Shown here: in pieces, positions 27,210-35,840 of the stretch
How the letters are laid out: the number at the start of each line of letters is the position of its first letter
Numbering within the stretch: the stretch's first letter is position 1
Virus record (IMG/VR): IMGVR_UViG_3300034355_000696
Location: 1 to 64,000 of that record
Reading direction: 5' to 3' (one strand)
Origin: a virus
Length of the DNA stretch: 64,000 nt
Position numbers and translations under genes: made by a program
The notes under the pieces: model-generated
Told to the model about the DNA's origin: nothing
The model's database searches: none
What the model saw: only the letters and a program-made list of their open reading frames with translations

Positions 27210-28268
27210 ATGAGTAAGACAATCCAAGAACTCCTCTCGGGTCTCCCAGCTTGGGAAGCCGCATTTGCTGAAGATGGCTACATCGACACAGATAACAGAG
27301 TTACAATCAAGGAAGCATTCGGTTCGTCAGACGCAGCCGCTTTGTTTCCTAAGGTAATTTCTCGTACTCTGCGCGAAGCAGCCGAACCACAGCTTTTGGT
27401 AACCCCGCTTCTTTCTACAGTACGCCTTGGTAAGGGTCGTTCTTTGGAATTTCCAGCGGTAAACGCAATTCAAGCTGCTGAGATCCCAGAAGGACAAGAA
27501 TACCCAGAACAAGCTCTCGCATTTGCTAAGCAAATCGAGGGTAAGGTGTCGAAGAAGGGCGTTAAGCTGGCTTTCACAGAGGAAGTTATTGCTGATTCTC
27601 TTTGGGACATCGTAGGCCTCCATGTACGCGCCGCAGGCCGTGCAATGGCACGTTTGAAAGAGCAAATTGCTCTTAGTCGTTTTAAGGATGCAGCTACAAT
27701 TGTATTCGACAACGACAGTGGCAGCTATGACGATACAACAGGTCGTGGGATTGATGGTGCTTACAACAGCACTATTACCTGGGACGATGTTGTCGACATG
27801 GCAGCTGTTCTAATGGCCGAAAATCATATACCAACAGACTTCATTCTTCACCCACTGATGTGGTCGGTCTTCCTCAAGGACTCGATCTTCCACATGGGCG
27901 GCGCTGCATCAGCTGTTAATACCAGCTGGGGCTACCGTCCACAGTCGAAGGATGGCGTTGCCAACGCAACAGCCCCTATGGGTTTGAACGTGTTAGTGTC
28001 ACCATTTGTTAGCTTCACAGCTAAGAGCGGTGCAACATTAGCTAAGTCAGACTTGTTCCTCATTGATCGCAATGAGGTCGGCAGTCTTCTTGTTAAGGAT
28101 GACATGAGCACAGATCAGTTCGATGATCCGTCACGTGACATTCGTTCGATGAAGATGAAAGAGCGTTACGACATCGTAATGCTTGGTGACGGTGAAGGTA
28201 TCACAGTGGCTAAGAACGTTAGACTTGCTCGTAACTACGAGGTACAAGTTACTAACGAGATGGCATAA
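27210..28268 (+). CDS. major capsid protein
   Basis: The protein has 352 residues with a strong AGGAGG. An HK97-like E-loop region (AIQAAEIPEGQEYPEQ), the long spine-like helix ADSLWDIVGLHVRAAGRAMARLKEQIALSRF and the C-terminal domain fit the main shell protein. It follows protease/scaffold and decoration genes and is followed by a strong terminator. It carries no CGG site, as expected if recoding slows translation. Confidence 0.85.
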   Translation: MSKTIQELLSGLPAWEAAFAEDGYIDTDNRVTIKEAFGSSDAAALFPKVISRTLREAAEPQLLVTPLLSTVRLGKGRSLEFPAVNAIQAAEIPEGQEYPEQALAFAKQIEGKVSKKGVKLAFTEEVIADSLWDIVGLHVRAAGRAMARLKEQIALSRFKDAATIVFDNDSGSYDDTTGRGIDGAYNSTITWDDVVDMAAVLMAENHIPTDFILHPLMWSVFLKDSIFHMGGAASAVNTSWGYRPQSKDGVANATAPMGLNVLVSPFVSFTAKSGATLAKSDLFLIDRNEVGSLLVKDDMSTDQFDDPSRDIRSMKMKERYDIVMLGDGEGITVAKNVRLARNYEVQVTNEMA

Positions 28269-28315
28269 TAAAAACCTTAGGATTGTTATAGTTACGATAC
28301 AATCTTAGAAAGTAG

Positions 28316-28345
28316 GGGGCAGCGAAAGCTGCCCCTTATTTTTTT
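28316..28345 (+). terminator. strong intrinsic terminator after the capsid gene
   Basis: GGGGCAGC and GCTGCCCC form an 8-bp stem with GAAA loop, followed by TTATTTTTTT. Confidence 0.92.
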
Positions 28346-28397
28346 GCACCAACCCTGTTACTAGTTAAGTATAAGTCTTTTCCTGAGGAGATAAATC

Positions 28398-29171
28398 GTG
28401 CCATTAAATCTAATAGATTATGCCTCAGTGGGTGTCGATAAGGTAAAAATTAAATTTGGTAGAACAGTAAAAATTAGTTCTATAACAGATAATAAGTTTA
28501 TTGTTCAAACATCAGCTGCAACACCGACTATTGTATCTAGTCCATTTAAAACAATAAACTCATTAGCTGACTATAATACAATATCTAGAACTCTTACTCT
28601 TTACTGGGATAAAGTCCTTGTTTCTGGTCAGGAATACTATCTAAGAGTAGTAGGTATATTAGACGCTGCAAATGAAGTCGTAGCAGAAGAGTATATAAAA
28701 TTTACAAAGCAAGATGCGGCTACTCCTTCTGGTTTTTCAACTTCCGTTGTTCCGGTGATAGAAGAAATTTTAGTAGAAGATAATTCAATTTTAACCGAAG
28801 CCTATAGTAGCTATCAAATTATAGCTAAAAATCCAGAATTCTATATTGATTCTATTGAGCCAAAAAACGGATCTTTTTATTTACCAAATGATAATAACAA
28901 TGGAAGAGTCACCATTACTTTTAATGCTCGTCCAGCTTCTAACTTCTTATCCACTAAGTATTTTAAAGCTCAAAGAAAAAAGATTCAGAAGTCACCGTCT
29001 CGTTGGGAAAACGTTGAGACAGTTACGCAAATGCACTCTTGGAAGCCTGAGATATATATAGACTTTCCATCCTTAATAGATGCAACACCATCATATTATA
29101 CTGAGAATAAAGATTATTTTGAAAAAGGTTATAAGTATAGAATAACAGTTTCTAAAGATGTGGGTATATAA
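28398..29171 (+). CDS. virion structural protein of unknown role, 257 residues
   Basis: GTG start with GAGGAG. Beta-rich, beginning MPLNLIDYASVGVDKVK, with Ig-like character (KPEIYIDFPS region near the end). It lies just after the capsid terminator, at the start of the fibre block. Possibly a baseplate or fibre-attachment protein. Confidence 0.55.
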   Translation: MPLNLIDYASVGVDKVKIKFGRTVKISSITDNKFIVQTSAATPTIVSSPFKTINSLADYNTISRTLTLYWDKVLVSGQEYYLRVVGILDAANEVVAEEYIKFTKQDAATPSGFSTSVVPVIEEILVEDNSILTEAYSSYQIIAKNPEFYIDSIEPKNGSFYLPNDNNNGRVTITFNARPASNFLSTKYFKAQRKKIQKSPSRWENVETVTQMHSWKPEIYIDFPSLIDATPSYYTENKDYFEKGYKYRITVSKDVGI

Positions 29172-29172
29172 G

Positions 29173-29583
29173 ATGGCTAATTTTGTATATAAAAAAGCAA
29201 AAGAATCCATGTTAAGTGGTGAAATAAATTTGTCAACAAATAGTCTCAAAGTTGCATTTATAGATACTTCTTTGTATACACCAAATCAAAATACTGATGA
29301 ATTTTTATCAATTATACCCACTGCAGCAAAGAAATATAGAAGTGCAGCTTTAGGTAATGTATCTAATGATTTAGGAGTCTTAGACGCAGATGACCTAACG
29401 ATTGTTCATGATGGAGTAGCATTTAATGCAATTGTCTTTTATCAATTCGGTACAGCAGATTCCGATTCAAGGTTAATAGCTTTTATAGATGATTCTGAAG
29501 GGCTACCTTTTGCCGGCACTGCGGAATCTTCGTCGATTACACTGCAATGGAATAATAGTTCAACAAAAATTATTAGCTTATAG
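29173..29583 (+). CDS. structural protein, 136 residues
   Basis: The Met at 29173 follows the previous stop by 1 base; an earlier in-frame Met at 29158 lies inside that gene. It begins MANFVYKKAKESML and reads KVAFIDTSLYTPN in the middle, a pattern found in small phage structural proteins of fibre operons. Function not certain. Confidence 0.6.
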   Translation: MANFVYKKAKESMLSGEINLSTNSLKVAFIDTSLYTPNQNTDEFLSIIPTAAKKYRSAALGNVSNDLGVLDADDLTIVHDGVAFNAIVFYQFGTADSDSRLIAFIDDSEGLPFAGTAESSSITLQWNNSSTKIISL

Positions 29584-29591
29584 GAAGATAT

Positions 29592-29945
29592 ATGGCAACA
29601 AATTATCCAAATCAATTAGATGTTTTAATAAATCCAACAGCAACTGACAAACTCAATTCAAACACAGTACCGCATCATCAACAGCATGCAAACTTAAACG
29701 ATGCTGTAGAGGCAGTACAAACCGTATTGGGGCTTGCCCCAGCTGGTTCTTATCTTACGGTTAAAGATAGAATAATAGCAGTAGAGTCAAACATTAGTAG
29801 TATAAATGGATTAGGTGATGTTACTATAAGCAATGTCGGGACTAAAGATGTTTTAATTTACGATGGATCTCAATGGGTAAATAAGTCCGTTGAATCATTA
29901 TCAAACAATAGCGCAGAGCTTAATATTAATGGAGGAAATTTCTAA
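29592..29945 (+). CDS. fibre-associated protein, 117 residues
   Basis: AGGAAG precedes the ATG. Starts MATNYPNQLDVLINPTA and contains GLGDVTISNVGTKDVLIYDG and WVNKS, a fibre 'collar' repeat seen again in the larger fibre genes here. Probably an N-terminal or linking segment of a tail fibre complex. Confidence 0.6.
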   Translation: MATNYPNQLDVLINPTATDKLNSNTVPHHQQHANLNDAVEAVQTVLGLAPAGSYLTVKDRIIAVESNISSINGLGDVTISNVGTKDVLIYDGSQWVNKSVESLSNNSAELNINGGNF

Positions 29946-31499
29946 ATGGCTAATATTTTGAGAATCAAAAGAAGGGCTGGTGGAGGCGTTGCAGGCGCAC
30001 CTAGTTCGCTCAAAAATGCTGAGCTAGCGTTTAACGAAGTTGATAATATTCTTTATTATGGCTATGGAGACGATGGTACAGGCACAGCAAATACAGTACC
30101 AGCAATTGCTGGAATAGGCGCATTTGTATCATTAAGTTCTGATCAAACAATTACTGGAAATAAAACATTTAATGGTACAATAATTGTTCCAACACCAAGT
30201 GCAAACACTCACGCATCAACAAAGCTCTATGTTGACCAGCAGATATCCAATGTTAATAATACTATTTCAAACGTTGCCACATCATTTACAGTTGCGGGTG
30301 ATTCTGGATCTAATCAAACAATTAGTTCAGGTACTGATACTTTAACCATTTCTGGTGGCACGGGACTATCCTCTGTTGCAAGTGCAACTGACACAATTAC
30401 TTTAAATCTTGACAACACTACCGTAACTGGTGGTTCTTACGGTGGTGCAGGAACGGTTGCTACGTTTACTGTAGATGCTCAAGGTCGTTTAACAGCAGCT
30501 GGAAATACGGCAATTTCTTTAACTTCCTCAAACCTTGATAACACCGCAGTAACTGCTGGCTCTTATGGAGCTGCAAACTCGGTTGCTACATTTACGGTTG
30601 ATGCAAAGGGTCGTTTAACGGCTGCTGGAAACTCAGCAATTTCAATCACCGCTTCACAAATTAGTGACAAGGGCTCAAATCTGGTAACTGGTTTGACCGG
30701 TACTAATAACGAGATCACGGTTTCAAACTCTGGAGTTGGAGCTGTAACATTAGGTCTCCCAGCTAATGTTACGATTAGTAATAATCTAACTGTTACTGGA
30801 GATTTGATTGTTAATGGCAATACAACAACTCTTAACACAGCAACGCTTGTTGTAGAAGATAAAAATATTGTTCTTGCAAATTCCGCATCACCAACAGATA
30901 TAACTGCTGACGGTGCTGGTATTACAATTCTAGGTGCAACAGATAAGACGTTCACCTGGGTTGATGCAACAGATGCATGGACTTCATCAGAAAATATGAA
31001 TTTAGTTTCTGGTAAAGTTTATGAGATTAATGGAACATCTGTATTAAGCAATACAACACTTGGTTCTAGCGTAGTCACCTCAAGCTTAACAGCAGTAGGA
31101 ACAATTGCAACAGGTACCTGGCAGGGAACAGCTGTCGGCATTGCCTATGGTGGTACTGGTTCAACAACTGCTGATGGCGCAAGAACTGCATTAGGTCTTG
31201 CAATTGGATCAAACGTACAAGCTTATAGTTCAATATTGGCAAACGTTGCTGCTGGAACTTATTCTGGTGATGATGACATTGTAACAGTTGGAACAATCAC
31301 CGCTGGAACATGGAGTGGTACAGCAATTGCTGCCACTAAGGGTGGTACTGGATTTACAACTTATACAACTGGAGATTTGGTTTACGCTAGCGCAGCAAAC
31401 ACATTGTCTAAATTGTCAATAGGTTCTAGTGGACAAGTTCTACAAGTTATAGCTGGAGTTCCAACATGGAGTGACACAATAGACGGTGGAACTTTCTAA
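29946..31499 (+). CDS. repetitive tail fibre protein, 517 residues
   Basis: It has a GGAGGAAA ribosome site. Begins MANILRIKRRAGGGVAG, then beta-helix-like repeats with recurrent NLDNTAVTAGSYG and FTVDAQGRLTAAGN motifs, and a shared block VTGDLIVNGNTTTLNTATL. These motifs recur in the 35841 gene. It forms part of the receptor-binding apparatus. No CGG site. Confidence 0.75.
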   Translation: MANILRIKRRAGGGVAGAPSSLKNAELAFNEVDNILYYGYGDDGTGTANTVPAIAGIGAFVSLSSDQTITGNKTFNGTIIVPTPSANTHASTKLYVDQQISNVNNTISNVATSFTVAGDSGSNQTISSGTDTLTISGGTGLSSVASATDTITLNLDNTTVTGGSYGGAGTVATFTVDAQGRLTAAGNTAISLTSSNLDNTAVTAGSYGAANSVATFTVDAKGRLTAAGNSAISITASQISDKGSNLVTGLTGTNNEITVSNSGVGAVTLGLPANVTISNNLTVTGDLIVNGNTTTLNTATLVVEDKNIVLANSASPTDITADGAGITILGATDKTFTWVDATDAWTSSENMNLVSGKVYEINGTSVLSNTTLGSSVVTSSLTAVGTIATGTWQGTAVGIAYGGTGSTTADGARTALGLAIGSNVQAYSSILANVAAGTYSGDDDIVTVGTITAGTWSGTAIAATKGGTGFTTYTTGDLVYASAANTLSKLSIGSSGQVLQVIAGVPTWSDTIDGGTF

Positions 31500-31518
31500 A
31501 TAAAGGAAAGGTTTTATA

Positions 31519-34500
31519 GTGGCTAATCCAAGTATTACCGGCAATCAAATAGCCATTGATCCTATTTCTGGAGTATTCTTCTTCAAAAATAGCAATGGTT
31601 CATTAGTTAGTTCATCTTTGAATTTACTTCAAACTTCGAATACTCAAATAACAACAGAGGATAGTGTTCAAGTTTCTGGAAATTTAGTAGTTTCTGGAAA
31701 TCTTACCGTTAATGGCACTATCGTCACAGTAAACACAGAATCAATTGTTATTGAAGATAAAAATATTGAACTTGCTAACGTATCATCACCATCTAACGTG
31801 ACAGCAGATGGTGGTGGAATAACATTAAAGGGAACTACAGATAAAACTTTTAACTGGAGCAATAGCACCGGATCTTGGACTTCTTCCGAAAATATAGACT
31901 TTGCATCTGGAAAAGTGATTAAGATTAATGGAACAGAAGTATTATCAGCAAATGCATATACTGGTTCAGCAGCAAAATGGACTAATGCTAGATTAATTAC
32001 TCTAGGTGGCGACCTATCTGGAAATGTCTCGATAGATGGCTCTGCTAACGTAACTCTTACTGCAACTATAGTTGCTAATTCTGTAGCTTTAGGTACTGAC
32101 ACAACTGGTAATTATGTTGCTTCTCTAGTTGCCGGAACAGGAATTTCTTTAGCTAATAACTCTGGAGAAACTACTACTCCAACAATAACACTTAATGCAA
32201 CAATAGATGATTTAACAGATGTTACTTTAACCACTCCAGCCAATGGTGACTTCTTTAGATACAATGGATCTGTTTGGATTAATGATGCCATTAATTTATC
32301 TACAGATACAATAGGTGATTATGTAGATCATCTCAGTGCGGGCACTGGTATAACGATTACTAACAATTCTGGTGAAGCTTCAGTTCCAACTATCTCAATT
32401 CCTCAATCAGTTGCCACCAATGCAAACGTTGCCTTCAATCAGGTAACAGCTGCTTTAGTGGGTGCAGTCACAGGTAATGTAACTGGAAATATAACTGGAA
32501 ATGTTACTGGAAATTTAACTGGAAATGTTACTGGTGATTTAACTGGAAATAGCAATGGAGTTCACACTGGTAATGTAACCGGTACAGCAAGCAATGCATT
32601 AGTTTGGACCAATCAAAGAAAAATTACTTTAGATGGTGACGTAACTGGTAACGTATTTATAGACGGAAGCGCTAACGTAACAATAACAACAACAATTGCT
32701 TCTAACTCCGTAGAGCTTGGTGCCGATACGACAGGTCAATATGTAGCAAACTTAGTTTCGGGCACTGGTATAACAATAACTGATAATTCCGGTGAAGGAA
32801 TGACACCAGTTATTAAAATAGCAGATTCTTATACTACAAACATGGTTTCTAATATAGCAAACTCCGCAGCAAGCGTAAGCACATATGCTGACGGTGTTGG
32901 AAACACTGCCTATTCAAATGCAGTAACTTACGTCAACAATAGAACATTGAATGACTTTACGGAAGTAGTTATTACTACTCCAACTTCAGATAACCTATTA
33001 ATGTATAACGGTTCTGCTTGGATTAATCAAGCTGTTAATATAAATAGATTATCAGATGTTAATGTTAACCCTAGCACTCTTGGGGCTTATCAAGTGCTTA
33101 AATACGATAGCAACACTTCACAGTGGGTTAATGGCACAGTTGATTGGGAGCTTCCTGTTGGTCTAGCTTATAACACCACTTTGGGAGATGGCACAAACAG
33201 TACATTTACCAAAACTCACGGACTAGGCACCCGAGATATTTACGTAACATGCAGGACTACAAATGCACCGTATGAAGTTGTAGAGGTAAGGTGGGCAGCA
33301 ACAGATCTCAATAATGTTACATTTACATTTTCTACAGCACCATCGAGTGATTCAATTTCAGTAACAATATTTTCTAACGTCTCTAGTGCTATGCTAAATG
33401 CTCCATCTTTAGGCAGCTTAGATGACTTTGTTATCGCTGGTGCTGGAATTACTGCAGGGCAATACATTGTGTGGAATGGTAGTAAGTGGTACAACAAAAC
33501 ATTACTACTTGATGATGCATCTGATGTACAAATTAACACCTTAACCACTGGTGATATCTTAAGATATGATGGAACCTTTTGGGTAAACGACCCAATTAAT
33601 CTTGGTACAGATACAGTTGGTGGATATATTACATCGCTTGTAGCTGGAACTGGCATTACGCTAATTAATAATACAGGCGAAGGTGCAACGCCAACTATAA
33701 CGGTTGACACTTCAACTATTCAAGCACGTGTTGCTAATGTTACCGATACGGAAATTGGATACTTAGACGGTGTAACTTCTGCAATCCAAACACAGATCAA
33801 TAACAAACTTGATTCTTCAACAGCTGGAAGTACTTATGCGCCTTTGGCTAGTCCAACCTTTACAGGAAATGTTTCTGGTATAACCAAGACAATGATTGGT
33901 CTAGGTTCTGTCGACAACACAGCTGATACAGCTAAACCAGTTTCCACGACACAACAAACTGCTCTTGATCTAAAGGCAAACTTGGCGTCACCAACGTTTA
34001 CGGGAACGGTAACTATCCCAGCAGGCGCTTCAATTTCTGGTTTTGCAACACTTGCTGATCCTACGTTCACAGGAAATGTTTCTGGTATTACAAAAACAAT
34101 GGTTGGTCTAGGTAACGTTGATAATACAACAGATCTTGGAAAACCAATATCAAATGCTGTTCAAACAGCACTTGACTTAAAAGCTCCTCTTGCAAATGCT
34201 ACATTTACAGGCACAATAACCCTTCCTTCGAATACGGTTACATCTTCGATGATTATGGATGGAACTATTGCCAATGTTGATATCAGCGCATCGGCTGCAA
34301 TTGATTATTCTAAATTATCATTAAGTAACTCGATTGCTACTACCGACTTAGTATCTGGTGCAGCTAGGGCAGGATTCAATTCAACATTAAGAACAGTTAC
34401 CTCAAGTAATACTCTTGTAATTTCAGACCTTGCTAAATTAATAGTAGTAAATAGCTCTTCTACTGCTAATATTACGGTGCCTGCAGATGATACAGTTAAT

Positions 34501-34683
34501 TTTAATGTTGGTGATAGAATAGATTTTGTTACAATTAATACTGGTTTAGTAACATTTATTGCTGGAGGTGGAGTTACCGTAAACGGAACTCCTGGTCTTA
34601 ATTTGCGTACACAATACTCTGGTGCTACACTAGTTAAACTAGCCACTAATACCTGGGTGGCAATGGGTGATCTAAAGGCCTAA
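31519..34683 (+). CDS. long repetitive tail fibre protein, 1054 residues
   Basis: GTG start with AAAGGAAAGG. It contains GNVTGNLTGNVTGD-type repeats near residue 320, fibre 'TFTGNVSGITKTM' modules and 'AQTALDLKA'-type blocks near the C-terminal third. The C-terminal end resembles the C-terminus of the 43628 gene (LTVNGTPGLKLRT-type). Built from exchangeable modules. No CGG site. Confidence 0.78.
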   Translation: MANPSITGNQIAIDPISGVFFFKNSNGSLVSSSLNLLQTSNTQITTEDSVQVSGNLVVSGNLTVNGTIVTVNTESIVIEDKNIELANVSSPSNVTADGGGITLKGTTDKTFNWSNSTGSWTSSENIDFASGKVIKINGTEVLSANAYTGSAAKWTNARLITLGGDLSGNVSIDGSANVTLTATIVANSVALGTDTTGNYVASLVAGTGISLANNSGETTTPTITLNATIDDLTDVTLTTPANGDFFRYNGSVWINDAINLSTDTIGDYVDHLSAGTGITITNNSGEASVPTISIPQSVATNANVAFNQVTAALVGAVTGNVTGNITGNVTGNLTGNVTGDLTGNSNGVHTGNVTGTASNALVWTNQRKITLDGDVTGNVFIDGSANVTITTTIASNSVELGADTTGQYVANLVSGTGITITDNSGEGMTPVIKIADSYTTNMVSNIANSAASVSTYADGVGNTAYSNAVTYVNNRTLNDFTEVVITTPTSDNLLMYNGSAWINQAVNINRLSDVNVNPSTLGAYQVLKYDSNTSQWVNGTVDWELPVGLAYNTTLGDGTNSTFTKTHGLGTRDIYVTCRTTNAPYEVVEVRWAATDLNNVTFTFSTAPSSDSISVTIFSNVSSAMLNAPSLGSLDDFVIAGAGITAGQYIVWNGSKWYNKTLLLDDASDVQINTLTTGDILRYDGTFWVNDPINLGTDTVGGYITSLVAGTGITLINNTGEGATPTITVDTSTIQARVANVTDTEIGYLDGVTSAIQTQINNKLDSSTAGSTYAPLASPTFTGNVSGITKTMIGLGSVDNTADTAKPVSTTQQTALDLKANLASPTFTGTVTIPAGASISGFATLADPTFTGNVSGITKTMVGLGNVDNTTDLGKPISNAVQTALDLKAPLANATFTGTITLPSNTVTSSMIMDGTIANVDISASAAIDYSKLSLSNSIATTDLVSGAARAGFNSTLRTVTSSNTLVISDLAKLIVVNSSSTANITVPADDTVNFNVGDRIDFVTINTGLVTFIAGGGVTVNGTPGLNLRTQYSGATLVKLATNTWVAMGDLKA

Positions 34684-34685
34684 TT

Positions 34686-35220
34686 ATGACAGTTCCAATA
34701 GGCAGTTCGGGCCGGTTCAAGAAAAGCAACCAAACCCTTAATTGCACAAAAGGCAACAAAGTCTACTGCTAACGCTGCAATCATTGCCGCTGGTTTTGTT
34801 GTTGGCACTGTAAGTAATACGGCAACACAAGATAATACTTTAAATGATGTTGTACACACTGCGTTAACCGATAGTAGTGTGGCACTATTAGGTAGTTCTA
34901 TAAACTATACCGTAGGAGCCTTTTCTCCTCCAACATTCTTTGGTCCTCCAAGCTTCTTTGGTCCTCCAACATTCTTTGGTCCTCCAGGATTCTTTGGTCC
35001 TCCAGGATTCTTTGTTCCACCGCCATGCACAAGTTGTACTGGGTCTTTGAGTAGTACGGAAACTATAAATTCATATTGTGAAAGCGGTTGTAGAAAGATA
35101 GTTACAAGATATTATTGGAATGCTCCACTTTGTCAACCAAGCGGATGTTCGCCGTGTCCTTGTCCGGCATATAACGATGTTGTTTCTGAAATGTGTTGCG
35201 CGTGTTTCGGATGTTATTAA
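34686..35220 (+). CDS. PASTA-like protein with FFGPP repeats and Cys-rich tail, CGGT site
   Basis: 177 residues if the CGG at 34713-34715 (codon 10) is shifted; the next base is T, so Gly comes from GGT. The N-terminal half reads NAAIIAAGFVVGTVSN, like a PASTA-type fold. The middle repeats FFGPP five times or so (34926-35022). The C-terminal 60 residues have over a dozen Cys. The 45459 gene is a paralogue with the same first half and FFGPP repeats but no Cys tail. Role unknown, perhaps a fibre or decoration protein. Confidence 0.78.
34713..34716 (+). other. CGGT recoding site 10, only T-type site
   Basis: GGC-CGG-TTC unshifted. Skipping C gives GGT and opens the PASTA-like frame. The only site with T rather than A as fourth base. 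Confidence 0.85.
34926..35022 (+). repeat. tandem FFGPP coding repeat
   Basis: Near-identical 15-18 base units TTCTTTGGTCCTCCA repeat five times, coding FFGPP with G/T/S variations. A second array is at 45700-45836. Confidence 0.85.
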
Positions 35221-35281
35221 ACAAGTTACAGTATTTTTTTATGGTATAATATATAACCAAAGACTTTAATAGGAGAAATAA

Positions 35282-35488
35282 ATGCTACAAAATTCAGAAG
35301 ATAAAGCAATCTTTGCAGTTGTTGTTGATGGCGAAGTGGCCTTTAATTGGGCTATCCCAAAAGAAATTGAATTAATGTACGCCGCACTTAGATCTAATCC
35401 AACAATAGTAGAAATCCCAGAAGAATTAATGACATCAGTAAATCAAGGTTGGACGTACGATCAAGATGGATTTCACCCTCCAGCCTAA
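35282..35488 (+). CDS. small hypothetical protein, 68 residues
   Basis: AGGAGA precedes the ATG, with TATAAT-like DNA 40 bases upstream. Begins MLQNSEDKAIFAVVVDG. A small phage protein of this kind is often found next to fibre genes. Function unknown. Confidence 0.6.
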   Translation: MLQNSEDKAIFAVVVDGEVAFNWAIPKEIELMYAALRSNPTIVEIPEELMTSVNQGWTYDQDGFHPPA

Positions 35489-35490
35489 AT

Positions 35491-35718
35491 ATGAACGCAT
35501 GGCAGGAATATAAGAAAAAATTAGGTACAACACGTCCTTGGGATGTGTTTAATCCAAGCATAGAACATACTTCCGAAGAAGCAGCATCAAGCAGATATAG
35601 TACTTGTCTTGAATGCGATAGGCTGATAAAAGCTACAAAGCAATGCAAAGAATGCGGATGCGTTATGCCACTGAAAGTAAAGCTAAAAGCAGCAGTTTGC
35701 CCCTTAGGTAAATGGTAA
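35491..35718 (+). CDS. DUF6171-like Cys-rich protein, 75 residues
   Basis: Starts at the ATG at 35491, right after the previous stop. Contains CLECDRLIKATKQCKECG, then VMPLKVKL and the ending CPLGKW. This CxxC...CxxCGC...CPLGKW pattern matches a small zinc-binding phage family (DUF6171 as I recall it). Function unknown. Confidence 0.7.
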   Translation: MNAWQEYKKKLGTTRPWDVFNPSIEHTSEEAASSRYSTCLECDRLIKATKQCKECGCVMPLKVKLKAAVCPLGKW

Positions 35719-35793
35719 TATTTAATTTTCATAATACGTAATTATATGTTATTCTAGATTAGTAAATTCTGGCATTAAAACAACCAGTACCTA

Positions 35794-35810
35794 CATTACT
35801 ATATAATAAG
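35794..35810 (+). promoter_or_regulatory. TTACTATAT late-promoter-like motif
   Basis: CATTACTATATAATAAG about 35 bases before the GTG at 35841. Same core as at 43583, 51068 and 55727. Confidence 0.5.
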
Positions 35811-35840
35811 TTTTAATCTCAATAAAGGAAGAGGTGCCTC

